Source: Vespa crabro (lineage: Eukaryota > Arthropoda > Insecta > Hymenoptera > Vespidae). From it: a DNA stretch of 64,000 nucleotides. Both the position numbers and the translations under genes were made by a program. Positions 61,873 through 64,000 of the stretch are shown in pieces (position 1 is the first letter of the stretch; each line of letters begins with the position of its first letter). The stretch lies in assembly GCF_910589235.1 (NCBI RefSeq), contig NC_060974.1, positions 4,326,503 to 4,390,502 on the forward strand, in the 5' to 3' direction. The notes beneath the pieces are model-generated. The model saw nothing but the letters and a program-made list of their open reading frames with translations, ran no database searches and was not told the origin of the DNA.

Positions 61873-63348
61873 AAAGTGCAAAACGTTTATAAAACCAGAC
61901 GCCAGAATAGACGCGGGTTTTAGCTTCCTTTTTGCTTGTAATTCGAGCATGAAGAGAGATCTGGCATGAGAAGGAGAGAAAGACTAAGGGAGAGAGAGAG
62001 AAAGAAAGAGAGAACACAAATAGAAAAACAAAGAAAGTAAAAGAGTAAAAGGAATAGATAGAGAGAGAGAGAGAAAGAGAGAGGAGGGCTGAATCCTCAG
62101 AAGTGCATGTAAGCCAATATCTATCTCGTCCGAAATTAGACTTTCGAAATTCCCTGGTGTATACCAAGTGTATGGACCACGCGGTCTGTCTCGGTTTATT
62201 GGCCTCGTTGACGCGATCCTGTGGCGCCTTCAGAAATTCGACGATATCGAATTCGTTCTATACAAAATAATTCTCCCAGACGGGCTATGTTATTTTCCTC
62301 ATGGTCTTCTTCCCAACCCCGCCATCCCTCCTTCCTTTCCACCCTTACATTCACTCCGTAATTCATCGAAAAATTTTTCTCTTTAGAAATATGATAGCTA
62401 TTTGATGCGTGTGTGCGCGTATGTGTGTCTTACCAAAAGCTGAAGAAAACGTCCGTGAATGTCTCAGCACAAGTAAAAAGAGCGAATACGATCCAGTACA
62501 TCATCCATTTGACCTAAAAAAAAAAATGCCGAACATCAAGACAATTTTTAACAAAAAAAGAAAAAAAAAAGAAAGAAAAAGAAGAAGAAAGAAAAAAAGT
62601 TATAATCGCAAAAATTTTACATGTCATATTTTTCAGATATAACATATTTTTATTCGACGTTAATGTCTTCTTTGATATTTTTTCTCTTTCTTCTTTTTTT
62701 TTTTTTTTCTTTTGAAATAAATTCATTTACAAGCTTACACATTTTTGTAAACATTTATAGTATAATGGTAGCAATTTGATATATTAGTATAATTGCATTA
62801 TACTAATACTTGATTAAAATATACCGCAATATAATTATACTATACTGTAATATATATTTATATTTTATATTTACTTATTGTATATTTTTGTAGACGCTAA
62901 AAATTGAGTTATAGACGATTAAATTAAAAAAAGTTAAGAGAAAAAAGAAAGAAGAAGAAAAAAAAATTGAAATTCTTGAACGATCTGATCTGATCAAGAC
63001 GATAATTAAATGATAGTTTAGTATAATACTTACATATTCCTTAACATTTTGCGTTCTTACTGCTTTGTAGGAGGCATAGGCCGGATATAAAGTACCAAAG
63101 ACTAATCTGAAAATTGGATACAAAAGTATGTAAGTTAAAGATTTCGGTAAAACAATGGCAAGGAAAACTGCCAATATCCCCAAGTTGCTCAAAGTCATTC
63201 GAACAGGAAGCCTATCAACGAAACGCTGTGCCCAGTTCATCAAATGTATTATCTTTCTACGGAGTGCTATGATTTGAAGATCTTCATTGATATTATTATC
63301 GATCCTTTTCGTTCTCGTTATCAACAAGTGTTTATTTTCGATCTCCAT
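52925..63348 (-). CDS. ReepA: Receptor expression-enhancing protein, REEP1-4 class, long form
   Basis: REEP1-4 proteins are hairpin-membrane ER proteins of the TB2/DP1/HVA22 family that curve tubules and link ER to microtubules. Coding exons, 5' to 3': 63348-63034, 62513-62434, 61384-61150, 55651-55534, 55034-54887, 54637-54478, 54226-52925. Junctions are GT-AG with matching phases, giving 785 residues. The REEP domain covers about residues 82-190: FGTLYPAYASYKAVRT, EYVKWMMYWIVFALFT, WFPFYYEIKIILVLWLLSPA, TKGSSILYRRFVHP. Exon 4 carries the diagnostic GGGGLVQQLRKSYSLSDL. The tail from about residue 353 is a single 433-codon exon, acidic and Ser-rich, probably disordered. This form is far longer than vertebrate REEP1 (about 200). 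The first 81 residues include an extra hydrophobic segment at about 54-68, unlike vertebrate REEP1. The ATG at 63348 is the first in frame after stops. A shorter N-terminus through an internal acceptor is possible. Confidence 0.93.
55144..55290 (-). CDS. Candidate ReepA alternative terminal exon with hydrophobic segment
   Basis: After a TATATATTAG acceptor the frame stays open for 48 codons to TAA: VLKTCLLPVWSFLYVLPFIM, a likely membrane segment, then SKQIYHDWLQESLIKKYLHD and a Ser/Thr tail. It begins in phase 0, so it could follow the third ReepA coding exon directly, giving a REEP ending in another hydrophobic stretch. A GTAAAT donor overlaps the stop. It could also be the 3' exon of an unrelated nested gene. 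I do not recognise the peptide. An open stretch of this length is uncommon but possible by chance in this AT-rich DNA. Confidence 0.3.
   Translation of the reverse strand, partial: VLKTCLLPVWSFLYVLPFIMSKQIYHDWLQESLIKKYLHDSESTTQRM
56041..56095. promoter_or_regulatory. CpG-rich patch with CACGTG E-box in ReepA intron
   Basis: A GC-richer stretch (CGCTCGCTG..., TGCGTCCACGTGACG) stands out from AT-rich flanks. CACGTG is at 56067-56072 within CCACGTGACG, the context of basic helix-loop-helix factor sites. A minus-strand exon-like segment with a GTAAGA donor at 55877-55872 lies 120-180 nt downstream. It could be an internal promoter for a shorter ReepA transcript. No expression evidence is available. 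Confidence 0.3.
56179..56235. repeat. (TTA)n array in ReepA intron
   Basis: About 19 TTA units with one interruption. Confidence 0.9.
56406..56454. repeat. (GA)n array in ReepA intron
   Basis: About 24 perfect GA units; CT on the transcribed strand. Confidence 0.95.
57762..57769. promoter_or_regulatory. Perfect CRE palindrome TGACGTCA
   Basis: In ATGACGTCACGCG, in the ReepA intron at the start of the seven-copy repeat region. Motif evidence only. Confidence 0.3.
57785..59045. repeat. Seven-copy degenerate tandem repeat, unit about 175-235 bp
   Basis: In this ReepA intron a block like AAATCAATCAGATAGAT then TTATAAAAATTGTT recurs at about 57883, 58119, 58325, 58507, 58682 and 58868. Each is followed by GATCGACTTCC-like and ATTGTCTTTCGTTGACATCG-like blocks, seen at about 57793, 57971, 58191, 58401, 58581, 58759 and 58995. 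The copies are strongly diverged, with no shared reading frame. Confidence 0.75.
59406..59888 (-). CDS. ReepA: ReepA alternative cassette or terminal exon
   Basis: An open minus-strand frame of 160 codons inside a ReepA intron. It begins after a CAG acceptor in phase 0, so it can follow the third coding exon (...MQTAIK), and reads NLPSIIPSSLNEIEPRQSDP through a basic stretch, an acidic run rich in Glu, and a KTGKEHVEITRRQKSRSCK segment, to a TAG at 59406. Complex composition and codon texture look coding. The acceptor has a weak pyrimidine tract. A GTTAGT donor at 59410 would leave phase 1, compatible with the exon at 55034, so it could be internal. Otherwise it is a terminal exon, and minus-strand AATAAA copies lie near 59195-59215. 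No known domain is recognised. Confidence 0.5.
   Translation of the reverse strand, partial: NLPSIIPSSLNEIEPRQSDPAIFSSANPNKAPSMTLRARNKKDPMSLTKDDKVVSTTKKIQLPKINRLTVAKILNEEFENSSSSGEEELEQEEELYEEVQENLIVEETFKEPEGRPIRMKKTGKEHVEITRRQKSRSCKITTKTIYEPEFSDDNDLINSC
60040..60087. repeat. (TTA)16 array in ReepA intron
   Basis: Perfect trinucleotide array. Confidence 0.95.
60490..60930. repeat. Decayed tandem repeat, unit about 140 bp
   Basis: GGATCACAAG occurs at about 60682 and 60823, each followed by CACAAGGT, GTGTGAT and a TATCAA...TTTCAAT-like block. Related partial blocks occur near 60490 and 60645. Spacing is roughly 110-155 bp and A-tract length differences explain part of the drift. Confidence 0.6.
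61385..62433 (-). other. ReepA intron 2
   Basis: A 1049-nt GT-AG intron. It holds (GA)n at 61827-61871, more GA-rich sequence at 61975-62085, and T/C-rich stretches near 61480-61560. A moderately GC-rich patch lies at 62160-62300 but no frame in it is convincing. Confidence 0.8.
62514..63033 (-). other. ReepA intron 1
   Basis: A GTAAGT to TTTTTTAG intron of 520 nt. It contains A/K-type simple sequence at 62515-62600 and a TAGTATA-like patch at 62755-62860 with a perfect palindrome. No exon is recognised. Confidence 0.8.
62782..62808. repeat. 27-bp perfect palindrome with 12-bp arms
   Basis: Arms TATTAGTATAAT and ATTATACTAATA surround TGC. It lies in the ReepA intron within a TAGTATA-rich patch like those at 590-740 and 50200-50810. 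Confidence 0.7.
63107..63126 (-). other. Internal splice acceptor in ReepA first coding exon
   Basis: The coding sequence for ILLYPIF ends in a pyrimidine-rich stretch with TTTTCAG at 63113-63107, directly before ATTAGTCTTTGGT (LVFGT...). If used, it starts an exon in phase 2, which I believe is the phase of the REEP1 exon 1/2 junction, and would give a short M...SRLVV-type N-terminus from an upstream exon. I could not find such an exon between 63349 and 64000, so it may lie outside the window or not exist. Confidence 0.4.
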
Positions 63349-64000
63349 CTTTTTATTATTATTATTATTTTTTTTTTTTAATTCATGGCATATATCTTTA
63401 TTTTTTTATATCTTTCTTTCTTTGTCTCTCTCTCTCTCTTTTTCTGTCTCTCGTGTGATGAAAAAATTGTCGTTCTCCCCGATAGAAACTTCCAAATCGT
63501 CGGTCGATCAGCCGATTCGATGAACTGTAATAGAAAGAAAAAAAAAAAAAAATAAAATAAATTACTAATCAAATGAATCAACAAGAAATTAATTATCATA
63601 AATTAAAGATATAAGATGCTTACGAAGTAAAGAAGACGTTTACGAAGTTTAAAAAGAGCTTGTTCGTTTTATCGTCGAAATATAAGCATAGAATAGACAA
63701 CACGTATATATATATATATATATATATCAAAAATTCTTCAAGAATTGTATATAACACGAGATGATGATTGCATAGTGTAATCGATGATTAAAAGAAGAGG
63801 AAGAAAAAATTTCTCTCTCCCTCTCTTTTTTTAATTTTTTATTCCTCTATAGTACACACTAGTAACTTTCATGATAACATTACTTTTCGACGTCACTTTT
63901 TTCTTTCCTCCTCCTCTTTTTTTTTGTTCTTTTTTTCTTCATGAAATATATATAATCCCCATAGATATGCCGATAAATTAAAATATTATATGATAATCGT
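63349..64000 (-). other. ReepA 5' UTR and upstream sequence
   Basis: On the minus strand TTTCTATTACAG at 63536-63525 is a good acceptor, so the coding exon probably begins at 63524 with about 176 nt of 5' UTR, and a further untranslated exon lies upstream. The rest holds a (TTA)n tract at 63353-63369, a CT tract at 63426-63440, (TA)n at 63705-63727 and T-rich sequence. No promoter element is clear. Confidence 0.45.

Noticed and set aside
1..64000. Transposon or viral coding remnants
   Set aside because: No transposase, integrase, reverse transcriptase, capsid or envelope motif was seen in any frame.

Overview
The window is nuclear DNA from an insect, most likely a hymenopteran. It is AT-rich and carries very dense microsatellites. 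Its genes are intron-containing with standard GT-AG splicing. The species call is inference from repeat style and protein similarity. There are no prokaryotic operons, CRISPR arrays, rRNA or tRNA genes, and no transposase, reverse-transcriptase or viral reading frames that I can see.

Layout. Positions 1 to about 38,700 are mostly non-coding simple sequence: long (CT/GA)n, (TA)n, A/T tracts and CpG-containing (TCG/CGA)n arrays. A few islands of complex DNA interrupt it, and some have splice-bounded open frames. The best is a minus-strand exon at 35138-35301 with a GTGAGT donor, so part of this region may be long introns of an unidentified minus-strand gene that continues off the left edge.

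Three genes on the right can be reconstructed exon by exon. (1) Cog7, plus strand, 38782-42971: 11 coding exons, 749 residues; exon 1 contributes only the ATG. (2) NCAPG2, the condensin II G2 subunit, minus strand, 43341-48290: 15 coding exons, 1141 residues, tail to tail with Cog7. (3) A REEP1-4 type gene (ReepA), minus strand, about 52370-63524: an ER membrane-shaping protein with several possible 3' ends and an N-terminal extension adding a hydrophobic segment before the REEP domain. Its introns hold two families of decayed tandem repeats.

The three genes work in unrelated processes (Golgi vesicle tethering, chromosome condensation, ER shaping), so their proximity is ordinary eukaryotic neighbourhood. 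I found no new defence or mobile system. The most useful leads are the alternative-exon structure of ReepA, the intact NCAPG2 gene (not found in Drosophila), the unidentified left-hand exons, and several decayed interspersed or hairpin repeats.
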